Shown: piece after piece, positions 28,001 to 38,920 of the stretch
How the letters are laid out: the number at the start of each line of letters is the position of its first letter
Numbering within the stretch: the stretch's first letter is position 1
From: Cruorifilaria tuberocauda
Taxonomy: Eukaryota > Nematoda > Chromadorea > Rhabditida > Onchocercidae
DNA length: 64,000 bases
Assembly: GCA_013365365.1 (NCBI GenBank)
Contig: JABVXU010000047.1
Location: forward strand, 1-64,000
Reading direction: 5' to 3'
Notes under the pieces: generated by a model
Told to the model about the DNA's origin: nothing
Seen by the model: the letters and a program-made list of their open reading frames with translations, nothing else
The model's database searches: none
Program-made: the position numbers and the translations under genes

Positions 28001-31000
28001 GAACATATCGAGCAACATTCGGATGGAATCACCGGTGAAATCGTCTCAGAAATAGAACGAAGGTAATATATGAACATTTCCATTGCTTATTTACCCATTA
28101 TTTTTAAGAAAAAATGTTTCGGTGATCTATTTCTTCGAATTTCATCACTTGTCATACATTTGGGAAACTCACTTTGTACTTTATGTAAAATGCATGTAGC
28201 AACTGATTGGGTTTAGATCGGTTGGTAATCAAATGGGTCAGGTACTTATCAAAGCAAACCGAGATAAACTGATCGAGCACTTGGTTGAAGAAAGAGACAC
28301 GGCAGTGGATGCGCATTATATTGAAGATTTTTTGCTTATGTATCGCGTATTCATTAGTGATCCAACCATGATTTTTGAGAAGCTGATGCATTGGTTTGCA
28401 GAGTCGAATTTAAGAGACAGGGTTCTTTATTCGAGTTTTTTTTCTGCACAAAGTTTTTGTGGGAGAGTACTTTGCTCATTGCAAAATCAGTCGAAGTCTT
28501 TGATGTAAAGTGACTAATATGTGGAAGTGAAAATACTTAGATAATATCGAAGTGTTTCAAGACCAATATACTCTGGATTTAAAAAGTCATTTTGGAGCCA
28601 CTTATGATAGTTTCTTCGAAATATTGTAAAATTAATTTGATGAGACTGGGTTCTTTTACGGACAAAGTTTTGTGAGGATTTATCGTTGGTTGGTAGATTT
28701 GTGTGGCGTTGTCGAATTAACTCAGGAACTCTTCCCCTTATTCATGGTTGAAGTTGAGAGTTGTTTTATTTGGATGGAAGATTTGGTAGTGAGCACGAGT
28801 GGTAGGAATTTATTTTCTCGATTGAAAAAATTCCACAGTGGTGAACCATTTTTTAGTTATTTATGAGTCAGAAATTAAAGTGAATAATATTTACAAATTT
28901 CGTTGTGGAAAGAGATTATTAGATCTAATCAAGAAATCATAAGATATTGGTTGTTTTGATACTCATTGCTGGAATTTGAGACAAAAATGGTAGTTAAACA
29001 TTTGCACAGCTTTCGTAAATAATAACTTCTAGATAATGATGAGTTTTACTCAAGTTGCTTTTCAGATTGCACGGATTGTCTTACTGTGGGTCAACAATCA
29101 TTTCAATGACTTTGAATGCAATAGCGAAATGATGCAATTACTTGATCGTTTTGAACAGGCTCTCGAACGTGATCAAATGCACAGCCAGCAGGTAACACTT
29201 GAATTATAGATAAATTGAAGGTTTTTAATTGGATATAGCTTCTTATGATGTAGAATTAAACGGTAATGGTTTATTCGCCGTATTATTTATACATTTAATT
29301 GGTACTTTGTTTTACTCCCATGCGAACACAGGGAAATTTGTACAATTTCTCGTTGTTTCTTTGAATCGTGTTATCCCTCATTGTGTTAGGGATCAATTTC
29401 TCGCTTTTGAAGTATTGGACTATTTTTTTATTATAAATATTGTGTTTTTAGAAAGGTTTACCCCAAAATCAAATCATTTTTACAGTCATTATTGAACATT
29501 GCGTGTAGTGTGAAATCTCGAACAAGGAACATTGTATATTCTCGTTCGAGTAGAGATCAGCCTCTTTCACTCTCAATTCTTGGTGGCAAAGAAAACGGTT
29601 CATCTGGAATATTCATTTCTGATGTTCAACGTGGCAGTCGTGCCGAAAAAATCGGTCTCAAACGAGGCGATCAGGTTTGCTTGCTACTCTCTCACATGAA
29701 TAAAAAAACTAAGTACATGAATTTACAGCAAAACGGTCAAGCCGGACAGGAAGAACTAATTTGTAGTGTTTATCTGAGTGGGTATTAAAATCTGTTTTTG
29801 GAAAAGTTGAGTTTTTTTGAGAGTTGATATATATATATATATATATATGTATACAGACATTTTTTTAAGGTGATCGAAGTGAACGGCCAAAGTTTCAAGA
29901 AAATTAGTCTGATTCGGGCTTTGGAAATTTTGCGTAGCAATACCCACTTGTCTATAACAGTCAAATCAAATCTTCTGGGCTTCAAGGAGATGATTGCTAG
30001 ATCAGAACGTGCAGTTGATGTTGAAGACCAATGTAATGCGTACCATAAAGGGCCAGATATTCGCTACACAAAGCATAGAGTAGCCTTGAAGGTTGTTTAT
30101 TAATCATTTTTTGATCGCATTAATTGACAGCCAGTGTATAAAATCTGCCAGCTGGTGTTAGGATGATTTTATTTAATGATAACTGTTAGAAAAACATACG
30201 GTTAATGTTTTGTTTGAAGTAAAGATTCAGAAGTGATAATTTTTTAGCAAACTGAAAATGCACAGAAAGGATCTATGCCATGTATAATAGGAATGAATCC
30301 ACGATCGGGTACTTCCAGTTTTTCATGCTTGCCACCAAATAGTATGACGAGTAGTGTTGGAAATAAAACTTCAATGGTGGATAAACTATTGACAGTGCTT
30401 AAAGGTTTGCCGAGTACATTACCAGATGGGCCTGTCGCAGAATCAAAAACAGTACATTTTTAAATATACTTGAATGAAACCAATTTAAGTAATAAGTTGC
30501 ATGTTTTTAATAATCCTGTTTGTCTAGCATATCTTTATTTTGGTTTTACTGACACAACTGTCTGCAGTGTTTTCTTGATGGTGATGTGTTTACTCTAGAA
30601 ACTTTCATATAATAAGCCTTTAATAAGAAAAGCACATAACCGTCTTTTTTATGCACTTGTTAACCAATTCCAGTGATTCGGACTCACATAACACTGAAGT
30701 GCAGTACAGTCAAATCCCATGAAACATGAAGTCTTTTGATGCTTCTTGGTCATTTCTTACTCTTATAGGAAGTTTTAGTGTGTTTCACGTTCTTAAATAT
30801 TTTTAGCTAAATCCGACACGATCGAATTCCCTTCGTGCAAGTCGTTCAAATCCTGACATTGCTGGTCATTCTGTAGGTGCATCACGAATTTCAACAATGA
30901 ATATTGCACAATATTATCAACCTGCTAATAATCCATGTCCGGAACATGTTTTGAAGGTTTATCGGGCGGATCAGTCTTTCAAATACCTCACCGTTTACAA

Positions 31001-34000
31001 AGAAACAACTGCCCAAAATGTGGTTCAACTTGCGCTGCAGGTTTTTTTTAATTTACTTTTTCAGTATTAAGTTATCCAATCGAATTAATTATTTTTTTTT
31101 CTAGGAATTCGGTATGAGTTCCGACAGTGGAAGTCTGGAATGGGCACTCTGTGAGACAACTGTGACACCGGATGGAGTGATCAAGCAGAAGCGACTTCCA
31201 GATCAAATAAACAACCTTGCTGAACGAATTCAGCTGAATAGTCGCTATTATTTAAAGAACAACAGTCGGTAGGCTTTACTCATTGTGGAAGCTTCAAACT
31301 GGTTAATCTTTCCTCCGGTTATGATTCTAGAGGGATCAACCAATATTAAAAAGGCTTTTTCAACTTTTTTAATTGCTCATATATGTTTCAAGGTAGTGAA
31401 AACTTTGGTTTTCTTATTTACAGCAATACTGAGCACTTTAACTGTAAGATTTGATTAAATTTTTGGTTAACTATCAGAAGGAAATTGATATTAGCGGAAT
31501 TTCAGATCAGAACCGTTGGTACCTGACGAATTGGCTCCGGAAGTTTTGAAAGAAGCGGAGACTCATCTGCTTCAATTGAACGCACAAATACTTGCGGCCC
31601 AGTTGACTTTACAGGTGAAAATTTTCTTGTGCCATTAAAATTTTTCCTGATATTTATTACCTTCCTATATAATAAATTGACAGGCTGTGGTATCTACTCA
31701 GTGATTATCAACAGAATATTTTAGTATTTTCATATTTTTTCAGGATTTTGATGTATTTTCGGCCATTGAACCTACAGAATATGTAGATAACTTATTCAAT
31801 CTGGAATCGAAATATGGTTGGCCAAAGTTGGCCGATTTTGAATTTTTATTTAATAAGGTATGTGGCTTTTAAATCATCTTGCTTTTGCAAAATGTGCATT
31901 TTCTTTATTAAAAAGTATTGTTGTATTAGGAGTATAATTGCTATCTGAATTTGATCTGTTTTGAGCCTTATCACATTCACAAAGCGGTATATAAATTTCG
32001 GAAGAAACCCTTTTGTTTTGGCGGTGATTTTTTTCTCTAATTTTTGTTCCAAACATTTCAGGAAATGTGGTGGGTTGCAACGGAAATATGTCGCGAGAAA
32101 GGTTTACAAAAAAGAATGAAATTGATAAAAAAGTTTATTAAAATAGCTCGATATTGCCGGGACTTTAGAAATTTCAACTCGATGTTTGCAATTATGAGTG
32201 GCTTAGAAAAGCCTGCTGTTCGAAGATTACACCACACTTGGGAGCGTGTTCCAAGGTTTGTTAAATGAATGTTTTTTGTTGGAAAATTTCAAAATTTTCG
32301 ATTTCAGTAAGTATATGAAAATGTTCGAAGACGTGCAGCATTTGGTAGATCCGTCGAGAAACATGTCGAAATACCGTCAACATCTTGCCATTGTTTCACA
32401 AGAACCACCTGTTGTTCCCATATATCCGGTGCTGAAGAAAGACCTGACATTTTCACACGAGGGTAATCCGACATACTGTGAAAAATTAATCAATTTTGAA
32501 AAATTACGAATGATTGCGAAGGCCGTTCGTTCGGTTACTAAACTGTGCAGTTCTCCTTATGAAATTGGCGTTATGGCTCAGCAAGTATGACTTTTAGATA
32601 GTGATTTTGCTTATTATTTGAAAATTTTCGTACTGTTCATCAACTCCCTATCTTGTAATTAATGGAAAGTTCTGGTAATCGGAGTTATCTAATTATAGTG
32701 TATATTATTTCTTCGCTACTTTACATCAAACTTACAATCAGTATGCATTTTATATAAACCTTCTCTTATGAACAAAAGTCATATGCAAACAATTACTTTA
32801 AACAAATGAAGCATAATATGATTAAATTTGAAGAGTGGTGGAAGTGATGTTAGTGATGCATTAGTTAACATGAATAGTTTTGATGGCGGTGCAGGGACGG
32901 TTGCTACAATGAGGAAAATGGGACCAAATGCAAGTTAGTTTATTCACACTCAATTATTCACAGTTTATTCACACTTTTTCTAAAAATTTTTATTGTCTTT
33001 TTGATGGAGAATTTGTGAGGACGATGCAAATTTTTTATAAAAAGAGTTTCAGCTCATATAAAGTGTTAAAAATGTATGATTGGTGATGGAAAAGTGTGTT
33101 AAAATATCTCCAAACGTTTCAGTGAAGACTGCAACACAGCCACGACGCAAGTTATATGAACAGGCTTTAATGGTTCGGAAAGTCAAATCCTACTTATCAA
33201 ATTTAAACGTTGTTGAATGCGAAGCAGATTTAGATCAACTTTCATACGAATGCGAACCATCATACGGTAGTGCAAGCGTCACACGACGTAGAGCTCCATC
33301 ACCGTCACCTTCGAGCTTGTCCAGCCAGTCAAGCACTTCTGATCAGCACAGAATATCGGCTCCAAAATTTGGTATCTTTCACTTGGAAATATCCAGTTTA
33401 TTTTATGTTTGAACATGGATTTAAAGCAGCTTTTTCTTTACAGGTGTAGAGTCGCCACATGCAGTACAAAAAATGCTTTCATTAGCTCAGAATTCGCGTT
33501 TGAAGCAAGGTAGCAGCGGAAATTTGATTCCTGTTAGTCCGCTTCAGTCTCCCTTGTTGTCTTCAAAAGGTGTCCGCTTACGGAATACTCCACTGCCAGT
33601 CCGTCGTGTTCCTTCTGCTTCCCAGCATCATTCAGCTGTAACCGTAGCCTCCGATGTACAGCCAGTGGATCTGAATGCCGAAAGTAGTTCTGTGACAAGT
33701 TTGTATGCGCCCCGCATAAACAGTGGTAAATTTCATTTCTGTTTAAATTTGTTACATATATAAGTATATATAATCTGCCTTTAAAAATCTTTTAATATGT
33801 GCATTAAATAATTGCTTTTTTTGGTCAGGAAGATTATAAAGTGGTCTACAAAACTGCTGATGTACAATATTTACTTTTTCCAGTTCGCCATACTTATCTT
33901 CCTTTTGTTGCCAGTGGTGTATTTATTCTTTAACATAGTCAGAATCTTGGTATGTTATATTTACTTAATCTTTGAATAATTAAAAATTGTAATAATTCTT

Positions 34001-34676
34001 AGTAGAGAAAGAGATCGAATACTTTTTGAAGCTAAAAGGAATCGATTTGCAATGGCATGTACACACATTTCTAATCTGTTTAAAAATGATGCTTATAGAT
34101 TTAATTCAGAGAAAGCTCTTATTCAGTTTTGTTTTCTATACATTGACTCAAGCAAGATATTACACAGCATGGGGGGACGTCACAATCCTGACTTCCACAC
34201 AAAAATAAGGCATATATATAATATATATAAAAAATTCTTATATTTATATATATATAATATATATATATATAACCTTGCAGGAAATGAAGATCTGGATGAA
34301 TTTCTTTGATTTTTGAAAGAACTAAATCATAACATGATTCTGGGATTTAATTAGTCTCTCTGCATTGAATTAAATCTGATAAAAATATCAACTTTTATCA
34401 AAATAGATTTGGAAACTGAGGTAGTGCTTCACATATGTTTTCTCAACCGTGTAATGCTAAGGACCGCGGTGATAAAAGGAAGAAATAACCTACCACTTAA
34501 AATCATTTTTATAAACTTTTGATTTGATCAGTTGAATTTCAGGACTGATTCGGAACAAAGCGGGTTCCAGTGATGCCTTCGTTTGGCTCGTGTTTTGTTC
34601 ATTTACTCACGGGTTACTTAAATTTCTGTACTGCCTCATTTTATGCGCCATTTATTGTATATATTGCTGGAATTAA
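25080..34676 (+). CDS. pxf-1: PDZ-GEF (RAPGEF2/6-like) guanine nucleotide exchange factor for Rap
   Basis: This enzyme activates Rap GTPases at membranes and junctions. I read about 24 exons, all in phase: first exon 25080-25169, then 25368-25495, 25654-25737, 26005-26080, 26302-26655, 26746-26929, 27032-27174, 27459-27701, 27908-28062, 28217-28421, 29066-29191, 29486-29674, 29870-30091, 30248-30451, 30807-31040, 31105-31268, 31506-31614, 31744-31857, 32062-32255, 32308-32584, 32834-32933, 33123-33371, 33444-33725 and a last exon near 34543-34676, about 1,419 residues. Domains in order: cyclic-nucleotide-binding-like fold (about 31-126), Ser-rich linker, [13 protein letters not shown], second cNBD (about 355-480), RasGEF-N (490-596), PDZ (600-700, GLKRGDQ), Ras-association (840-930) and RasGEF (960-1165, [11 protein letters not shown]). 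ATG 25080 sits eight bases after a TTGTAG acceptor and is in frame with another at 25104. The 3' end is uncertain. Confidence 0.9.
29827..29848. repeat. (AT)11 microsatellite just upstream of a GEF-gene splice acceptor
   Basis: A pure AT dinucleotide run lies in the intron between the two PDZ exons, 20 bases before the TTTTTTAAG acceptor at 29869. It is probably length-variable. Confidence 0.9.
34212..34271. repeat. Interrupted TA-dinucleotide tract
   Basis: About 60 bases of TA-rich dinucleotide repeat with short A-runs, in the last intron of the GEF gene. Confidence 0.85.
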
Positions 34677-34768
34677 GCATACGCATTTAGGCTCCTGTTA
34701 TGTAATGCGCTTGTCAATTCATTTATTCGTTGCATATATATATATATGTGGTCCAACTTTTCTCCTAG

Positions 34769-34839
34769 GTGGAAAGAACCGAAGAGTGAGAAATTGCAAT
34801 ACAGTGTATCCACTTTCAAGAAATATCAATTCAGGTTGA
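34769..34839 (+). other. Possible alternative last exon of the PDZ-GEF gene
   Basis: A TCTCCTAG acceptor is followed by a phase-compatible frame beginning GKNRRVRNC and ending at TGA 34837-34839. It could replace the exon at 34543-34676 after the 33725 donor. Either choice keeps the frame; the sequence alone does not decide. Confidence 0.3.
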
Positions 34840-34896
34840 TGCTGCATTTTCTCAAGCGGTATTTGACAGTGTCGTTGTACTATTTATTATAAACAG

Positions 34897-34902
34897 AATA
34901 AA
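34897..34902 (+). terminator. AATAAA polyadenylation signal, PDZ-GEF gene
   Basis: This is a canonical hexamer downstream of both candidate stop codons of the GEF gene. It lies 29 bases from the opposite-strand signal of TSR2, so the two 3' ends meet or overlap. Confidence 0.6.
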
Positions 34903-34930
34903 GCGGATGTTAAAAGAGTATTTCAAAATT

Positions 34931-34936
34931 TTTATT
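34931..34936 (-). terminator. AATAAA polyadenylation signal, TSR2 gene
   Basis: TTTATT on the plus strand reads AATAAA on the minus strand, 23 bases after the TSR2 stop codon, a very short 3' UTR typical of nematodes. Confidence 0.65.
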
Positions 34937-34958
34937 AAAATCAGAACTGTAGCGTTTG

Positions 34959-35749
34959 TTATCTGCGAATAATTGTGGTCCAACCATCTTCATCAGTTTC
35001 CATGCGTCTCCTCAGCGACTTAGTTTGATCGTTTTTGACTTTATGCTCAATCCCTTTACTGTATTCCTCATCTGAGTTGTCTAATACTACTTGGCTTTCT
35101 GTTGTAGCTGTTTGTACAACACTTTCGGACGGTAACTGAGACAGGAAATTTTCAAGCTCTGCTTTCTGACATTGCGTTAACCACAAGCGACACTTTAGTA
35201 AAGAGGAAGCAAACCATTCGATGCTATTATCCTGAAAAGATCTGATAAACTTTTTTATCGCTACTAATAACAAACATAACAAAAATCTACTTGAACTTTG
35301 AAGCACAGAGTTCGAGAAAGCTTCTTAAAATAGAATATTAGACCTCTAGAATGAGATTAAATTCGTTATCCAGAATATCTTCTATCCACTCGACCAAGTC
35401 ATGAATTTGCTGGTTCTGTGAATTAAATACATATCCAGCCAAAACCTGAAATAATTTATCAACCGTGTTCTTGTTGGGCTCAAGCAGTGCTTATATAATA
35501 AGTGCGTGGAACGAGCTGTGCCAATTTCGTTTCCACAATCCTCCACTATTTGAAGTGAGTTTCCCTCAACGAGAAACTCTATATTAAGTTGAAAACGTTA
35601 CACTGAACAATGGAACAAAATCTCACCTCGGTGAACCACTCAGCTTTTTGATAAGTTTCTGGTCCTCCAGACAGCATGCGTACTCCCAATTGATATCCTG
35701 TCCATGCCCTCAACAGGCGATCCACACAGTGTATCCAGTCTTGCTCCAT
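34959..35749 (-). CDS. tsr2: TSR2-like pre-rRNA processing / eS26 escort protein
   Basis: TSR2 proteins escort ribosomal protein eS26 to the pre-40S particle. Three exons on the minus strand, 35627-35749, 35344-35445 and 34959-35231, all in phase 0, give 165 residues, near the family's usual 180-200. The N-terminal part reads RLLRAWTGYQLGVRMLSGGP, which fits the helical TSR2 core (a W then Q-V spaced before a G-G). A conserved acidic stretch (HDLVEWIEDILDNEF) follows. The C-terminus is acidic and ends DGWTTIIRR, the family's diagnostic tail. A TTGTAG acceptor 13 bases before the ATG suggests trans-splicing. The gene lies 600 bases behind RACK1 on the same strand and converges with the GEF gene. 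Confidence 0.8.
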
Positions 35750-35762
35750 AGGCAGTTGAATG

Positions 35763-36351
35763 CTACAAATCCAGTTCAGTTAATGAGAGAATTTCGCACA
35801 TGAGAGAATCTACGATTTAAGTCCCGTACTGTACCTGATTGCAGTGAATTACTGATAACCAGTTAACATTCGCGTTTTCGAGTCTGCTCCATTAAAACAA
35901 GTGTCCGCAAATTCCACTGGAATTGAATTACTAAAAATCCTCCAAGCGAGAGCTTGTTCCGATACACTTTATCAGATCGCTTTCCTCATCAGCTTTTAAC
36001 GTCGCCTATATTCCTAGTCACATTTCATTTTACGGATCATTCATCACCAACACCTTACTCATCAAAGATAGCAAAACTTTATCAAATGCTATCAATATGC
36101 ACCAAAAGTTAAGAAATTTAAGACGATGACAATCGCGATGGCTAGTTCCCTTATCATCTTCCCCATAAAAGAGCACGTTTTCAGACCAACGAGGCTTATC
36201 TCCTCAACGATGGAAAACTGTTTGAAAAAATAAACGCTTGTAAAACGCTTAGACATACACTTGTATACATATAAAGCAGAATTATTTATATAAGATGCAT
36301 TTCCGTAAAAAATAACAAGTAGAATTTGATTAATATATAACAATTGCATAA
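35763..36351. other. Spacer between RACK1 and TSR2
   Basis: About 590 bases between the RACK1 stop and the TSR2 trans-splice acceptor. I see no open frame of interest and no clear AATAAA for RACK1. It presumably holds the RACK1 3' UTR and, if the two genes are not an operon, the TSR2 promoter. Confidence 0.5.
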
Positions 36352-38300
36352 TCATGACCGAATCTGGGCAACAGAAACCTGCCATATACGAATGACGTTA
36401 TCAGTATACCCAGCATATAATGTTTGGCCATCAGCAGACCAAGCTAACGAAATGCACTGTGGGGGTGCAGACTTGGCACCGCCCATAACATCAAGTTTCA
36501 ACTCATCCACAGGTTTCTTGTCTTCCAAATCCCAAATTTTAACCACAGGTCCAACTGCGGCGCAAAGCCAATACCGATTAGGTGAGAATGCCAATGCATT
36601 GATAACATCGTTGCCGCCCAAAGTATACAAGTGTTTCCCTTCATTCAAATCCCATAACATAGCGTTACCGTCCTGAAATAATGACGACCATAAAATACAA
36701 TACGACGAATTTGTCGCACACAAAGCAATAATAACACAGAAAATTGAAGATGTATTCCTACTCAAGTTCTCATACATAAAGTTTAGAATATCTCACCTTT
36801 CCGCCAGAAGCACAAAGCGAACCATCCGGCGATACAGTAACGGTGTTGATATATCCTGTATGTCCGATATGGTTTGTCTTCAGCTTACAGTTAGCAAGAT
36901 TCCACACCTTCACAATTTTGTCCCAACCAGCGGAAACGATCACAGGATTTGAACTCGAAGGCGAGAAGCGTACATTTGAAACCCAGTCCGTGTGACAGTC
37001 TTCCTAAAAGAAGTCAATGAGAATGACATACATCGCAATATCAGATCAAGAGATCCTTATCACTTGTAATACTGCACAAAATAAATTATAAAAAAGTAAT
37101 AAAATTTATAAAGTAATGCAAAGCCCTAATAGGGAGCTTTCAAATCTCATTCTAAATTCTATTGTTCAAAACACGTACATTAACTGTATATTTGCATTGG
37201 GCTAAAGTATTCCACAGTTTGATCGTTTTGTCCCGTGATCCTGACACGATCTGTCGATTATCAGCAGAGAATGCGACAGACAATACATCTTTTATATGTG
37301 AAACGAACTGCCTTGATGTTACACCGCTGAAAATTGGATTTCGAAGAATACTGCTTAACAGATCACCGACATTGTTGCTGAGAATATAAATTTTGATAAC
37401 ACAAAATCCAATCAAGATTTATAGCCTCAGCGAAAACACCAATGATCCATGGTCTTCCTCCAGATACGGTCGGGCAACAAATCATAGAAGATGATAACAG
37501 TAATTTTTACATCTCCGCTTTATTTTCGTTTCTAGTAATTTGCATAAACTACTTCCACATAATTAGCAATATCTTGGCTTACGTCGTGAGGTCCCACAAC
37601 CGCAACGTTTTGTCCCACGAGCCGGAAAGAGCGAATTGGCCATCAGACGACATGACAACATCAGAAACAAAGTGACCATGACCCTTCAATGCCCTTTCAG
37701 CTTTTCCACCTAACTGAACTCCGTAACTTCCTGCCATATCATCCGTATCCAACTTCCACACAATTATTGTTTTATCTGAAAAAATGCAAGTAAACTTTCT
37801 ACTATCTTACTGATTCTCAAACAAATTGTAATTTCCTTTATCACATTCTGCTTATGCTTGAGGAAGGTTGCGATGGTTGATGGTTTGGTAATGAGGAAAA
37901 AATGTTGATCATTTGTTGGAATCAAAGTATTTGCAAATAAAAAGACAAATGTAAATGTATGTCAAAAAACAAGGAATACAGACTTTGCGAATAAGCTAAT
38001 CATTAATATAACTCGTCTTATACGTATGATACGATGCCAAATTACATGCTTATATCGACTTTTTTAGAAGTTGATGGTATCAACTACTTTTCGGCCGAAG
38101 CATACAACTGACATTATGCGTTCAAAACTCCCAAAAATACTCTTCGCTGCAGAGTGAATCATGATTGCCATCCAACAAAAACCATTCCTACCTCTAGAAG
38201 ACGAAATGATCATATTCGGAAAACGAGCATTTGTTGCTATTTGTGTCACCCATCCATTGTGACCTTTTAAAGTCCCCTTTAACTGCATCTGCTCCGCCAT
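36352..38300 (-). CDS. rack-1: RACK1, seven-bladed WD40 scaffold of the 40S ribosome
   Basis: RACK1 binds the head of the 40S subunit and docks protein kinase C and other signalling proteins. Five minus-strand exons, 38192-38300, 37583-37775, 37179-37326, 36797-37003 and 36352-36672, are all phase-consistent and give 325 residues, close to the usual 310-330. The start [20 protein letters not shown] is typical. WD repeats are evident: [35 protein letters not shown] and [11 protein letters not shown], each preceded by a GH/HxxxV blade start. The C-terminus ends in the blade IRIWQV followed by a short tail. There is nothing unusual in the coding sequence, and no residue appears to be missing. 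Confidence 0.97.
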
Positions 38301-38550
38301 TGCTGTTTAATTTTTCAAACAAGCTACAGAACACTTGACAAACACCACTACAACAAAATTAGGAAAATAGATGGATTCAAGGAAGATGATATTCCTAACA
38401 TATCACGAGTTATTGTGTCATCCCACGATTATCATGATTTACGAAAGCATTTCGATTGTCATTTAGAGTAGTACATATGTATTTCTAGATATGAACCGAG
38501 TAAGGCTTTCCATTAACTCGGAAAACAAATCTATATCGTTTAATCCACTA

Positions 38551-38839
38551 TCACTGTAATGGTCTAACCCATTCAGCATGTTCTGTACTAAATCTGACAC
38601 AGAAGGAGCTAAAGCTACTAAATTTTGCAAAAGAAACATTTCCCAACATTCCCCATGAAGCCCAGACTGATCCAAATCCTGAACCTCTCATTCCCCGAAC
38701 ACTACCAGCAACCCTACAAATAAGACAATCCTGCACGTCACTATCTCCTAACAAATAACTAATTCCTAGAAAATACGGTCTCGGTATATAGCGTTATGCA
38801 ATTACTTGGTGCAGATGTGGAAGAGAGCTTGCCAGCCAT
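38551..38839 (-). CDS. Doubtful small protein with a DCLICR (CxxC) motif, DMAC1/DUF4536-like
   Basis: Two minus-strand pieces, 38806-38839 and 38551-38765, can be joined across a 40-base GT...TTTTCTAG intron to encode 82 residues starting MAGKLSSTSAP and containing SDVQDCLICRVAGS. That motif recalls the DMAC1/TMEM261 (DUF4536) family of small mitochondrial membrane proteins, which carries a D-C-x-x-C-R motif, but the rest of the match is weak. A second frame in the same DNA, open down to a stop at 38463, encodes an equally protein-like helical stretch (VSDLVQNMLNGLDHYSDSGL) behind a GGTTCAG acceptor-like site. Either one frame is real, or a frameshift or extra intron joins them. The locus is 160-250 bases upstream of RACK1 on the same strand. 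Confidence 0.3.
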
Positions 38840-38920
38840 TACTAGTGCTAGTTAACTGGTTCTAGTTGTGGGAGGTAGCGGTTGCTTTGATACTGGGAAA
38901 AACCTTTTATCGAATTATGT

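Noticed and set aside
28672..28866. Open frame inside a GEF-gene intron
   Set aside because: Skipping it keeps the RasGEF-N domain continuous and in phase; including it would interrupt the conserved domain.
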